Source: Enterococcus sp. (GTDB taxonomy: Bacteria > Bacillota > Bacilli > Lactobacillales > Enterococcaceae). Taken from it: a stretch of DNA of 64,000 bases. The notes under the pieces are model-generated. The model had not been told where the DNA came from and made no database searches. It saw only the letters and a program-made list of their open reading frames with translations. Shown piece by piece: positions 33,127-42,223 of the stretch (within the stretch, counting starts at the first letter, position 1; every line of letters starts with the position of its first letter). The DNA lies in assembly GCF_022711995.1 (NCBI RefSeq), contig NZ_JALAHI010000116.1, positions 1 through 64,000 of the forward strand, read 5' to 3'. A program made the translations under genes and the position numbers.

Positions 33127-34038
33127 ATGAAAAAGAAAAGATCCAGAAGCAAAAGACAAGACGCCCTCTGGGGATATTTATTTGTGGCGCCTTTTCTGAT
33201 TGGTTTCATGGTATTTATGCTTGGCCCGATGCTGTTTTCATTTATCGGCAGCTTTACGGACTACAACCTTACGTCAAAAATGAATTTCATTGGTTTAGGG
33301 AACTTCAAACGTATGTTTTCGCAAGATGCTCTTTTTTGGAAATCACTTTATAATACGATTTATTTTGTTCTCTTCAATGTTCCTTTGACGACTTTATTTA
33401 GTGTATTCCTAGCTACATTATTGAATCAAAAGATACGAGGAATCAGCTTTTTCCGGACGACGTTTTATTTGCCAGCGATTTTATCCGGGGTGGCGGTGTA
33501 TGTGTTATGGATGCAGCTGCTGTCGCCTTCGGCTGGCTTGATCAATACTTTTTTGAGCTGGTTCCACATCAAAGGACCTGCTTGGCTCTTTGACCCTGAA
33601 TGGACCAAACCGGCGCTGATCTTAATGAAGATATGGAGTTCTGGTGGGGCGATGCTCTTATACCTTGCAACCTTGCAAAACATTCCTAGCACTCTTTATG
33701 AATCCGCAGAGATCGATGGAGCAGGGTTGTGGGCGAAGTTCAAACACATTACAATTCCATTGATTACGCCGATTATTTTTTATGATGTCATCACTTCGAC
33801 GATTGGTTCTTTCCAGATCTTTCAAGAAGCCTATGTCATGACAAAAAATGGCACTGGCGGCCCCGCCAACTCGCTTTTGTTCTATAACCTTCATATGTGG
33901 AACAAAGCATTTGTAGCTTTTGATATGGGGTATGCGATGGCCATGTCGATGATTCTTTTCTTGATCGTTTTAGTCTTGACGTTTATCAATCTGAAATTGG
34001 CTCCTCGTTGGGTCCACTACGCAGGAGGACAAAACTGA
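33127..34038 (+). CDS. Sugar ABC transporter permease 1
   Basis: A 303-residue membrane protein with six membrane segments and the permease EAA loop (YESAEIDGAGLWAKFKHITIPLITP, near residue 205). It is the MalF/LacF-type partner. The longest frame opens at 33025, but the first 34 residues are not membrane-protein like and AAGGAGG sits six bases before ATG 33127; ATG 33124 is also possible. It follows the binding protein. Its stop overlaps a 19-codon ORF (34038-34097) that leads up to the next permease and is probably incidental. Confidence 0.9.
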   Translation: MKKKRSRSKRQDALWGYLFVAPFLIGFMVFMLGPMLFSFIGSFTDYNLTSKMNFIGLGNFKRMFSQDALFWKSLYNTIYFVLFNVPLTTLFSVFLATLLNQKIRGISFFRTTFYLPAILSGVAVYVLWMQLLSPSAGLINTFLSWFHIKGPAWLFDPEWTKPALILMKIWSSGGAMLLYLATLQNIPSTLYESAEIDGAGLWAKFKHITIPLITPIIFYDVITSTIGSFQIFQEAYVMTKNGTGGPANSLLFYNLHMWNKAFVAFDMGYAMAMSMILFLIVLVLTFINLKLAPRWVHYAGGQN

Positions 34039-34078
34039 TGGCTAAGAAAAAGAACATGAGGACAGGGAGGTTGGCTGG

Positions 34079-34936
34079 ATGCAGATGTACAAAATAAAAA
34101 GTAATTCTCAACAACAGCGGATCAAAAAACTGACGAGTTATTTGGTGATGACTGTCATTGGCATCGTTTTGATCATTCCATTGTTGTGGATGGTGTTCAC
34201 TTCATTAAAACCAATGGAAGAGATCGTCCGCTATCCACCAACTTTTTTTCCAGAAACAATCAATTTCTCAAATTACCTTGATACGATCAATGCTTTTCCA
34301 TTTTGGCAGTATGTAAAGAACACTTTGTTTATCACCGTATTAGTCGTGTTTGGCAATGTGCTTTCCAATTCATTTATCGCTTACGGATTTGCCAAGTTGG
34401 ATTTCCCTGGGAAAAATCTGATTTTTGCTTTGGTGCTTTCGACGATGATGATTCCCGGTTTTGTAACGATGATTCCACAATATGTGCTTTTTTCTAAAAT
34501 TGGTTGGGTAGGGACTTACTTGCCATTGATTGTTCCCTCCTTTTTTGGGAATGCCTTCAATATCTTCTTGATGCGACAGTTTTATTTGTCCATCAATAAT
34601 GAATTGATCGAAGCGGCAAAAATGGATGGCGCCAATCATCTATATATTTGGAGTCGGCTGATGATTCCCCTAACCAAACCAGCGCTAATCACGATCGCTA
34701 TCAATTCCTTCAATGGCGCATGGAATGACTTTTTAGGGCCGTTGCTTTATATTCAAAATCAAGAAAAATATACACTGCAAATCGGTTTGCAAGTTTTCCA
34801 AAATCAATCGACGACCCAATGGAACTATTTGATGGCCGGCGCAACGCTGGTCTTATTGCCAACGATCTTATTATTCTTTTTTGCACAACGCTATTTTATT
34901 GAAGGAATGGATTTGACGGGAGGAACCAAAGGATGA
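34079..34936 (+). CDS. Sugar ABC transporter permease 2
   Basis: A 285-residue MalG-type permease with six membrane segments and the EAA motif (IEAAKMDGANHLYIWSRLMIPLTKP) near residue 180. It pairs with permease 1. ATG 34079 follows GGGAGG with eight-base spacing. It overlaps the YesL-like gene by four bases (ATGA), showing a coupled operon. Confidence 0.9.
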   Translation: MQMYKIKSNSQQQRIKKLTSYLVMTVIGIVLIIPLLWMVFTSLKPMEEIVRYPPTFFPETINFSNYLDTINAFPFWQYVKNTLFITVLVVFGNVLSNSFIAYGFAKLDFPGKNLIFALVLSTMMIPGFVTMIPQYVLFSKIGWVGTYLPLIVPSFFGNAFNIFLMRQFYLSINNELIEAAKMDGANHLYIWSRLMIPLTKPALITIAINSFNGAWNDFLGPLLYIQNQEKYTLQIGLQVFQNQSTTQWNYLMAGATLVLLPTILLFFFAQRYFIEGMDLTGGTKG

Positions 34937-35553
34937 GAAAATTTGAACCGCAACGTTTATTCAATGGTCTGATCACTTGGATCAACTGGATGCCAAAGCT
35001 GATTCTTTTACAATTTTTGTGGTTGGTCTGCTCATTGCCACTTTTTACAGTGGCTACAGCCACCAGAAGTATGATTGCGGCGATTAAGCAGATCAAAGAT
35101 GAAGCTCAGGCAGAACAAGAAAAAACGACGAGGCGTTTCTTTGCGAATTTCTCTGAGTTTTGGCAACTGAATAAAAAGAAAGAGGTTGTATTCAGTTTCT
35201 ACGGGCTTTTTCTGTTGATTGATTCTGCAATCTTCAGCCGACTACCACAATCATTTTTTCAAATGTTGGCGATTATGCTGCTATTGATTCTGGGAATTTG
35301 TGGGCTGGTTTTCTTTTATCAGACGCTTTTAATGGGGGAAAAGAAACAGCAAGTCAGCTTCTTTTACGCTTTTTATCAAGCCGGTCGCTCCCCTAAACGA
35401 GTGTTGCTCCATCTTTTTTGGACAGTCGCGCTATTGCTGTTTTTTGGCTTCTTCGGTCCGGCGTACCTATTTTTGGTGGGAATAAGCGGCTGGTGTTTGA
35501 TTCAATTACTCATCTGTCCGTCGTCCCTTACATCCTTACAGCTTTCTCATTAA
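34933..35553 (+). CDS. YesL-like (DUF624) membrane protein
   Basis: A 206-residue protein with four to five hydrophobic segments. The N-terminal FNGLITWINWMPKLILLQFLWLVCSLPLFTVATATRSM fits YesL/DUF624 proteins, which are habitually encoded with carbohydrate ABC transporters and glycan-degrading enzymes. Role unknown. It is the last gene of the sugar transporter operon, coupled to permease 2, and followed by a strong bidirectional terminator. Confidence 0.8.
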   Translation: MRKFEPQRLFNGLITWINWMPKLILLQFLWLVCSLPLFTVATATRSMIAAIKQIKDEAQAEQEKTTRRFFANFSEFWQLNKKKEVVFSFYGLFLLIDSAIFSRLPQSFFQMLAIMLLLILGICGLVFFYQTLLMGEKKQQVSFFYAFYQAGRSPKRVLLHLFWTVALLLFFGFFGPAYLFLVGISGWCLIQLLICPSSLTSLQLSH

Positions 35554-35555
35554 AA

Positions 35556-35638
35556 AAAGCCATAAGTTGAAACAAAACGTTTCGATGCCTTGAATAAAGG
35601 AAATCGTCGTTTTGGAAACTTATGGCTCCTTTTTTTAG
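35556..35638. terminator. Bidirectional terminator after the sugar ABC operon
   Basis: AGCCATAAGTT (35558-35568) pairs with AACTTATGGCT (35617-35627), with inner GAAAC/GTTTTGG pairing. A-run before and T-run after suit termination of both the operon and the converging M20 gene. Confidence 0.85.
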
Positions 35639-35649
35639 TTGTTTCGCGG

Positions 35650-36834
35650 CTAATCCATTAAATAAGCCACTGTTGCGGTACCAACCGCTTTGGCTGCAAT
35701 TAAAAGACAATCTTCATTCATCAGAAAATCAGGGCTGTGGTGGGGATGATTGAGATGATCTTCTGCCATACAACCGATGTAAAAGAAGAGACTTGGCCGT
35801 TCTTGGGCATAATAGGCGAAATCTTCAGAAGGATCTTGAGGACCGCAATCAAAAATCTCCTTCACTTCAGGTAAGTGAGCTTCTTTGAGGGAATCAATCA
35901 CTTGTGATGTAAAAGCTGGATCATTATAAAGAACCGGATAATTGTCATCATATTCTAGACTGGTTTCTACCGCAAAAGTTTGTGCTAGACCCTCGGCCAT
36001 TTGCTGAATCTGTTGGTGAATCGTTTGCCGTGTAGTTTCTTTCATCACACGCACATCTCCTTTGAGGATGACTGTTTCTTTGATCGCATTGAAGGAACCG
36101 CTGCCGTCAAATGAACCAATGGTTAAACTGGCTGTGTCAAAAGGATCGATCCGACGAGATACGATGGTCTGCAGCTGGGTCACGAAATAACTACCGGCGA
36201 CGATAGCATCATTGGCTAGTTGCGGCATGGAAGCATGCCCACCTTTGCCACGAATGGTCAAAGTAAAATTGGAACGTCCAGTTTGGGTTTCGCCAGAGTG
36301 ATAGCCAATCTTACCTGTTTCCATTGAAGACATCACATGGACCCCAAGAACATGATCAATGTCTGTTAAACAACCGTCGGCAATCATGCCTTTGGCACCG
36401 CCAGGAGATACTTCTTCAGCTGGTTGGTGGATAATGCGGATGCTTCCTTTTAATTGGTCTTTTAAGTCAATCAAATTCTTAGCCAAGACCATTAAATAGG
36501 CCGTATGCCCATCATGACCACAAGCATGCATCACACCAGAAACCTTCGAGCGAAAAGGCAGTTGATTGTCTTCTTGGACAGCAAGGGCATCAAAGTCGGC
36601 CCGTAAAGCCAGCCGTTTCCCAGATTGTCCACCGATGATATCTACGATCAAGCCATAGCCATCGCCACATTCTGTGATTTGGCAGTCTAGCTTTTCATAG
36701 TAGGCTTTAATATAAGCGGCGGTTGCTTTTTCCTGAAATGAAAGCTCTGGGTGTTGGTGCAAGTGTCGGCGAATCGCAATCATTTCCCCTTCGTCATTTT
36801 CCAATTGCTGCATAAGTGTTGTTGTGATATCCAT
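35650..36834 (-). CDS. M20-family amidohydrolase (hippurate/N-acyl amino acid type)
   Basis: A 394-residue M20D metallopeptidase. Metal-binding and catalytic motifs are RRHLHQHPELSFQE, ALRADFDALAV, MHACGHDGHT (metal Cys and His) and HQPAEEVSPGGAKGM. It hydrolyses an N-acyl bond, of an acyl amino acid or of N-acetyl-diaminopimelate; the substrate cannot be fixed. ATG 36834 follows AGGAGGG. It converges with the sugar ABC operon and diverges from the LacI regulator at 36998. Confidence 0.85.
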   Translation of the reverse strand: MDITTTLMQQLENDEGEMIAIRRHLHQHPELSFQEKATAAYIKAYYEKLDCQITECGDGYGLIVDIIGGQSGKRLALRADFDALAVQEDNQLPFRSKVSGVMHACGHDGHTAYLMVLAKNLIDLKDQLKGSIRIIHQPAEEVSPGGAKGMIADGCLTDIDHVLGVHVMSSMETGKIGYHSGETQTGRSNFTLTIRGKGGHASMPQLANDAIVAGSYFVTQLQTIVSRRIDPFDTASLTIGSFDGSGSFNAIKETVILKGDVRVMKETTRQTIHQQIQQMAEGLAQTFAVETSLEYDDNYPVLYNDPAFTSQVIDSLKEAHLPEVKEIFDCGPQDPSEDFAYYAQERPSLFFYIGCMAEDHLNHPHHSPDFLMNEDCLLIAAKAVGTATVAYLMD

Positions 36835-36927
36835 CTGAATCCCTCCTATTTTCTTCTTTTATCATACACGAAACAACCATTTTTCTGCACGCGATAACCT
36901 AGTGTTTTCTTGCCTAACAAGTAGGGA

Positions 36928-36956
36928 TTGACAAAATCACTGTTTCTCTCTATTCT
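36928..36956 (+). promoter_or_regulatory. Promoter of the galactoside regulator
   Basis: Consensus TTGACA at 36928-36933, a 17-base spacer and TATTCT at 36951-36956. Just downstream, GTTTAGTAAAC (36966-36976) and a following AGTAAAC resemble the GTAAACGTTTAC operator before the PTS gene, which suggests autoregulation. Confidence 0.7.
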
Positions 36957-36997
36957 TAAAAAGAGGTTTAGTAAACAGTAAACAATGGGGTGGCAGA

Positions 36998-38035
36998 ATG
37001 GCAAGCATGAGGGATATTGCAAAATTGGCAGGAGTTTCCGTCGCAAGTGTGTCGCGAATCTTAAACAACGATGAAACATTTAGTATCAACGAAAATACCC
37101 GCAAACGGGTGATCGAGATCGCCAACCAGCTGAATTATTCAAAAGACAAGAACTTGTCGAGTTCGCGAGAAGTTGGCGATAAAAATACGATAGCAATCAT
37201 TACAAGGCATAACAGTGAATCGGAGCGTAATGATCCTTATTTTATGATGATTCGTAACGGAATAGAGAAAGAGGCTGCCAAATGGCGTTTAAAAACGGTG
37301 CGTGCCTTTTCCATGCGCGACCAAGACAAAGATCTGACTCAACTGGCAAAGTATGGGGCTGTCATCATCATTGGGGAAATGACGCAAGAGGCATTGCAAG
37401 AAATCAGCCGATACAATCAACATATTATTTTGGTAGATAATTATAGTGAAAACGACGCCTATGATTGCATACAAACTGATTTTGCCCGAAAGACCCATCA
37501 AATTTTGGATATCTTAAAAGCAAAAGGACATGAGAACATAGCATTTATTGGGGGTGTTTCCAGTCGAGTAACGATCACAGGAGAAGTTGTTTATGATGAA
37601 CAAGAAATTCGTGCAGAGAATTACAAAAATTGGATGCTGATGAACAAGCTGGAGGCTTATAGCCAAGTCCTTCAAGGGAAATGGTCTCCAGAGACTGGAT
37701 TAGCTTTTGGCAGAAAAATCGCCGAGATGACTCCACGGCCGACAGCCATCGTCGTTGCTAGTGATCCCATGGCAGTGGGGGTCTATAAAGCATTAAATGA
37801 ACACGGACTGAAGATCCCAGAAGATATATCAGTAGTTAGTTTTGATGATATTCAAATGGCGCAGTTTATGACACCAGCGCTTTCTTCAGTCAAAATGAAA
37901 GCGGAAGAAATGGGTCAAATGAGTGTAGAGCTGGCGAAAAACAAATTATTGGGCGTTCGGACAATGCCAGTCCGAGTGATTTGTAAAAGTGAATTGATAT
38001 TAAGAGAATCGATTGCCGATAAAAAAAGATCATGA
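36998..38035 (+). CDS. LacI-family regulator of the galactoside operon
   Basis: A 345-residue LacI/GalR regulator. Helix-turn-helix MRDIAKLAGVSVASVSRILN at residues 4-23, then an effector-binding domain typical of GalR/EbgR-type members (VVSFDDIQMAQFMTPALSSV near 285). ATG 36998 follows GGGGTGG. It precedes the EIIC, DUF3284, GH36 and GH42 genes and probably represses them until a galactoside is imported. It has its own promoter and its own terminator, so it is transcribed separately from its targets. Confidence 0.85.
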   Translation: MASMRDIAKLAGVSVASVSRILNNDETFSINENTRKRVIEIANQLNYSKDKNLSSSREVGDKNTIAIITRHNSESERNDPYFMMIRNGIEKEAAKWRLKTVRAFSMRDQDKDLTQLAKYGAVIIIGEMTQEALQEISRYNQHIILVDNYSENDAYDCIQTDFARKTHQILDILKAKGHENIAFIGGVSSRVTITGEVVYDEQEIRAENYKNWMLMNKLEAYSQVLQGKWSPETGLAFGRKIAEMTPRPTAIVVASDPMAVGVYKALNEHGLKIPEDISVVSFDDIQMAQFMTPALSSVKMKAEEMGQMSVELAKNKLLGVRTMPVRVICKSELILRESIADKKRS

Positions 38036-38056
38036 GAAATGATCTTTTTTTATTTT
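38021..38056 (+). terminator. Terminator of the galactoside regulator
   Basis: AAAAAAAGATCAT pairs with ATGATCTTTTTTT around the GAGAA loop (38021-38050). The first arm includes the last codons of the regulator. Confidence 0.85.
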
Positions 38057-38060
38057 AGAG

Positions 38061-38109
38061 TTGTGTAAACATTAACTAAACAATTATACTGATTATAGTA
38101 AACGTTTAC
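38061..38109 (+). promoter_or_regulatory. Promoter and operator of the galactoside operon
   Basis: TTGTGT at 38061-38066 and TATACT at 38085-38090 with an 18-base spacer. The palindrome GTAAACGTTTAC (38098-38109) directly follows. It fits a LacI/GalR-family operator and is also one step from a CcpA cre site, so it may serve either or both. Confidence 0.55.
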
Positions 38110-38132
38110 AGACAAATTAAAGGAGATTAGTT

Positions 38133-39460
38133 ATGAAATTTATTGATAAATTAGCAGAGAAAATGGTTCCTTTTGCCCAAATCATTGCCAATAACAAGTA
38201 TTTATTGAGTCTGCGTGATGGTTTTATGGTGGCTTTTCCCGCGACAATGTTTGCTTCAATCATGATCATTATTCAAAATTTACCCGCTACCTTTGGCTTA
38301 TCTGAGAAACTGCCCGCAGGACTGATGACCTTTTTGAATGATTTCTTTGGTCCCATCGGGAATGCAACCATGAGTATCACAGCGATTTTTGTTGTTTTCG
38401 GAATCGGCTATCAATTAGCAGGAAAATATGGGCAGCCAAAACTTTTTGCCGGAGCAATCTCACTGTCCTCTTTCTTAATGCTTTTGCCCTACGGTTCTTC
38501 CGATGAACTGGGAACAGTGATTCCTCTTTCAAAATTAGGTGCGGAAGGGATGTTCGTAGGGATCATCACAGCGATTATCGCTACACAAATTTATTGCAAG
38601 ATCAGTGCTTCCGGGTTAACGATCAAAATGCCTGAATCGGTTCCGCCGATGATCGCTGAGTCTTTCCTTGCTATCATTCCAGGTGCTGCGCCATTGTTTT
38701 TATTTAATTTGATCCGTTACTTGTTTACATTCACAATGCGGTTGACTTTGTCTACGAAATCTTACAGAAACCATTAATGGGCTTGGGAGGCACGTTGCCT
38801 GCAGTCTTGATTGCCGTTTTATTCACCCAATTCTTCTGGTGGTTTGGGATCCATGGCACATTGGTTGTCAACGCCGTGATTGATCCGATCATGAATGCAT
38901 TGGCGATTGAAAACTATGAAGCCTATAAAGCAGGTGCAGAACAATTGCCTCATATCATCAATACAACCTTCATGGGCGTTTTTGTAAACCAAGGAATGCA
39001 ATTAGGAATCTCGATTACGATGGCATTTTTTATTGCTCGTTCGATTCGGATGAAGAAGCTGATGAAGACAGTCGTTGCACCTTCTGTTTTCAATGTGTCA
39101 GAGCCAATGACATTTGGGTTGCCGATCGTATTGAACCCGATTGCTTTTGTTCCGTGGATTTTGGCCCCGCTTGCTAGTACGACGATTTCTTATTTTGCAA
39201 TCGCTGCTGGACTTGTGCCTCGCCCAATCGGAGCAACAGTAGTCTGGACGACACCGGTCTTCTTATCAGGCTGGTTGGGAACTGGCTCTGTAGCAGGTGC
39301 CATTCTACAATTGGTAACTGTTGCTGTGATGACATTGATTTGGGTGCCATTCCTAATCGTGATGGATCGTGGCTATTTGAAAGAAGAAAAAGAAGAGCTA
39401 GCCAAAGAAGCACTCGCACAAACTGGCCCTGCCATCGACGAAAGAATCAAAGAAAACTAA
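38133..39460 (+). pseudogene. PTS EIIC permease (cellobiose/lactose type), frameshifted
   Basis: The sequence encodes a normal EIIC in two frames. The first frame runs to 38777 (214 codons) and ends in an unrelated tail (about 13 residues after IRYLFTFT). The second frame contains GCG GTT GAC TTT GTC TAC from about 38740 (AVDFVYEILQKPLMGLGG) and continues in frame to 39460, with FFWWFGIHGT and the conserved NVSEPMTFGLPIVLNP. The shift lies near 38735-38740, a net loss of 3n+1 bases in the region where EIICs usually read (T/P)FGN. Translation might be restored in part because ATG 38777 overlaps the TAA of the first frame. Sequencing error, pseudogene and coupled split gene are all possible. 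Confidence 0.7.
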
Positions 39461-39511
39461 GCTTAGCATGTCGTTCTGTCAGCATGGAAACGGAAAAATG
39501 GAGGATCGAAG

Positions 39512-39994
39512 ATGCGAACAGATACATTGACCTATACTTATCAGATGCGTACAACACCGGAACGATTCTATCAAGTGATGATCGCGCAACAAGCGGCATT
39601 TTTTCGCTCAAAAGGAGCAGAAGAACCTTTCGGCGAGAACAGTCAAATTGATTTGATGATTCGCACAAAATCAGCGGCCACGCTGGTGCCAGCGGTGATG
39701 AAAGTCAAAAAAATCGCGCAAGATGAGATTGCTTTGATAACAGCCTATGAACAAGGGGAAATCTGTCAAAGGTATCGCTTTGTTCCTAGCGGAGCAGAAA
39801 AGATTGAGGTTACGTATTCAGAACAGAATTCTTTTGATCATTCCCGCAATACGTATGGTTTCATGCTGGCAGCACTATTTTATAAGTTCTTTTTTAACAA
39901 AGGGGTCAAAAAGCGCATGCAGTATTTGGAAACTGCATGCCAGAAACAAAATGAACTAGACGAGAATAAACTTGAAATTAGAGGAAAAAAATGA
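39512..39994 (+). CDS. DUF3284 domain protein
   Basis: A 160-residue cytoplasmic protein of the DUF3284 family, small proteins encoded with lactose/cellobiose-type PTS operons in Lactobacillales; function unknown. Recognised by its N-terminal TYTYQMRTTPERFYQVMI and C-terminal FMLAALFYKFFFNKGVKKRM. GGAGG precedes the ATG. Its stop overlaps the GH36 start by four bases (ATGA). Confidence 0.75.
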   Translation: MRTDTLTYTYQMRTTPERFYQVMIAQQAAFFRSKGAEEPFGENSQIDLMIRTKSAATLVPAVMKVKKIAQDEIALITAYEQGEICQRYRFVPSGAEKIEVTYSEQNSFDHSRNTYGFMLAALFYKFFFNKGVKKRMQYLETACQKQNELDENKLEIRGKK

Positions 39995-42219
39995 TTGAGA
40001 TAATAACCGATACGATTTTTCATTTATACAATGAGAAGATTAGTTATGTGATGCATGTATTGCCAAATCAACAATTAGGTCATCTATACTTTGGGCCGTC
40101 TTTGGGGCATTTGAGTGCCAATGACATGGACTATTTAACCAAAAAAGAAAATAAATCTGCCGGCACGGTCAAATTTTTTGAAAATGATGGCCTGTTTACG
40201 TTAGCGGATCGTTTTCAAGAGTTGCCAACCTATGGTTCTTCTGACTTTCGAGAAGGCGCCGTTACTATTTTTGCAGAAGACGTTCCTTTGTATGTGGATT
40301 TTAAAGTCGCAGAAGTCGAGACTTTCGCAGGAAAGGAACGAGAGCTGGCAAAGCCGGCGAGTTTTGCCGAAAAAGCAGAAAGTCAGAGCCTGCGAATAAC
40401 GTTGATCGATGAGCAGCGGCAATTGAAAATGGAAATCACCTATACTATTTTTGCTGGTTTAGGCACGATTGCGCGTAATCAGCGGATCACCAATCTTGGC
40501 GCTGAGAAAAAACAACTTTCTTCGTTGATGAGCGGGGTGCTGGAATTAAGAAATCAGCAATTTGAATTTGTTCACCTTTCTGGTGCTTGGCTAAAGGAAC
40601 GCCAAATCAAAGCCACACCATTGACGCAAGGAACCTTTCGAGTGGGGTCTTTAAAAGGGGCCTCTGGGCATCAGCACAATCCCTTCGTGGCACTGAAGGC
40701 TGCCAATGCCACCAATGATCAGGGGCGTGTCTATGGAGCAAATCTGATTTATTCAGGGAATTTTCTCGCTCAAGTCGAGATGGATGAGTGGGACAATGTC
40801 CGCTTGATGCTGGGGATTCATCCCGAACAGTTTTCTTGGACATTGCAGCAAGGTGCGGTCTTTGAAGCCCCAGAATGTATCTTCACATTTACCGATGAAG
40901 GGTTGAATGGGTTAGGACAAGAGTCAGCTGCGTTTATTGAAAAGCACGTGATTGCCCCTTATTGGCAAAAACGGCCGCGGCCGATTGTCTTCAATAATTG
41001 GGAAGCAACTTATTTTGATTTTGATCAAGAGAAATTAGTAGCATTAGCAGCAGAAAGTCAGGCATTAGGAATGGAATGCTTTGTCCTAGATGATGGCTGG
41101 TTTGGTAAAAGAGACAACGATCGCAGTTCTTTAGGGGATTGGGTGCCAGATCCAGCGAAATTTCCTAATGGCATCGGTCATTTTGCAAAACAAATCCACG
41201 ATCTAGGGTTGCAGTTAGGCGTTTGGTTTGAACCGGAAATGGTCTCTCCTGATAGCCAGCTTTATCAAGAACATCCTGATTGGGTGGTTCGACATCCTTA
41301 TGAACGCATCTCTGTGGGGCGGGGCCAGTATGTCTTGGATTTTGCCAATCCGGCAGTCGTGGAGGCGATCTTTGCTGCGATCAAAACAATCATCGTCGAA
41401 ACGGATCTTGATTATATCAAGTGGGACATGAATCGGAATATCACAGAAGCTTATTCACCTTATTTAGCAGCCGAAGGGATTCCCCAAACAGAATTCTTCC
41501 ATCGCTATATTTTAGGGGTTTATGCCCTTTATCAGAAAATCTTAACAGAATTTCCGGAGATTTTGATCGAAGGCTGTGCTGGCGGCGGCGGTCGTTATGA
41601 TTTAGGGATCTTGTTTTACAGTCCTCAGATTTGGCCGAGTGACGACAGCGATGCCGTGGAACGACTACAGATTCAAACCGGCACATTACTTGGCTATCCG
41701 ATGTCTTCATTCAGCAATCATGTCTCCGCTTGTCCAAATCATCAAGTGGGGCGCAATACGTCACTGGCATTTCGGCAATCGGCGGCTATGTTTGGTCCAT
41801 TAGGCTACGAGCTGGATCTTTTCAGTTTATCAGCAGCTGAAAAACAAGCAATCAAAGAACAAATCATTTTCTATAAAGCTCATCGACAACTTCTGACATA
41901 TGGCACCTTCTATCGGATGACCGATTTGAGCCAAAAAAATGAAGTTGTATGGGGAGTCTCTCATCAAGAGGAGGCATTGATTGCTTATTTTCGGATTCTT
42001 GCTGAAGCAAATCCGGCAGCGGAAGCTTTTATACCGGTACCCTTCGTTGATCCGGATCGAAGCTATCTGCTGGAGAATGCGCAGTTGTCTGGCAAGGTTT
42101 TGAAGCAAATTGGACTGCGCAAACCGTACTTATTCAATGCTGTCAATCACCAAACGGCGCAAGCAACAGGAGATTTCCAGTCGTTTGTTTATCAAATCAA
42201 AGCAATCAAAAAGGAGTAA
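39991..42219 (+). CDS. Alpha-galactosidase (GH36)
   Basis: A 742-residue cytoplasmic alpha-galactosidase that hydrolyses alpha-1,6-galactosides such as melibiose and raffinose. An N-terminal beta-supersandwich (about 1-330) precedes the catalytic barrel. Motifs: FNNWEATYFDFD, DDGWFGKRDNDRSSLGDW, nucleophile D479 in IKWDMNRNI and acid/base D551 in WPSDDSDA. No signal peptide is present. It is translationally coupled to DUF3284 and stands before a GH42 gene, so the operon covers both alpha- and beta-galactosides. Confidence 0.92.
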   Translation: MIEIITDTIFHLYNEKISYVMHVLPNQQLGHLYFGPSLGHLSANDMDYLTKKENKSAGTVKFFENDGLFTLADRFQELPTYGSSDFREGAVTIFAEDVPLYVDFKVAEVETFAGKERELAKPASFAEKAESQSLRITLIDEQRQLKMEITYTIFAGLGTIARNQRITNLGAEKKQLSSLMSGVLELRNQQFEFVHLSGAWLKERQIKATPLTQGTFRVGSLKGASGHQHNPFVALKAANATNDQGRVYGANLIYSGNFLAQVEMDEWDNVRLMLGIHPEQFSWTLQQGAVFEAPECIFTFTDEGLNGLGQESAAFIEKHVIAPYWQKRPRPIVFNNWEATYFDFDQEKLVALAAESQALGMECFVLDDGWFGKRDNDRSSLGDWVPDPAKFPNGIGHFAKQIHDLGLQLGVWFEPEMVSPDSQLYQEHPDWVVRHPYERISVGRGQYVLDFANPAVVEAIFAAIKTIIVETDLDYIKWDMNRNITEAYSPYLAAEGIPQTEFFHRYILGVYALYQKILTEFPEILIEGCAGGGGRYDLGILFYSPQIWPSDDSDAVERLQIQTGTLLGYPMSSFSNHVSACPNHQVGRNTSLAFRQSAAMFGPLGYELDLFSLSAAEKQAIKEQIIFYKAHRQLLTYGTFYRMTDLSQKNEVVWGVSHQEEALIAYFRILAEANPAAEAFIPVPFVDPDRSYLLENAQLSGKVLKQIGLRKPYLFNAVNHQTAQATGDFQSFVYQIKAIKKE

Positions 42220-42223
42220 AAAG

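Noticed and set aside
34038-34097. 19-codon ORF between the two sugar permeases
   Set aside because: It overlaps the start of permease 2 in another frame and has no supporting features beyond an ATG at the previous stop.
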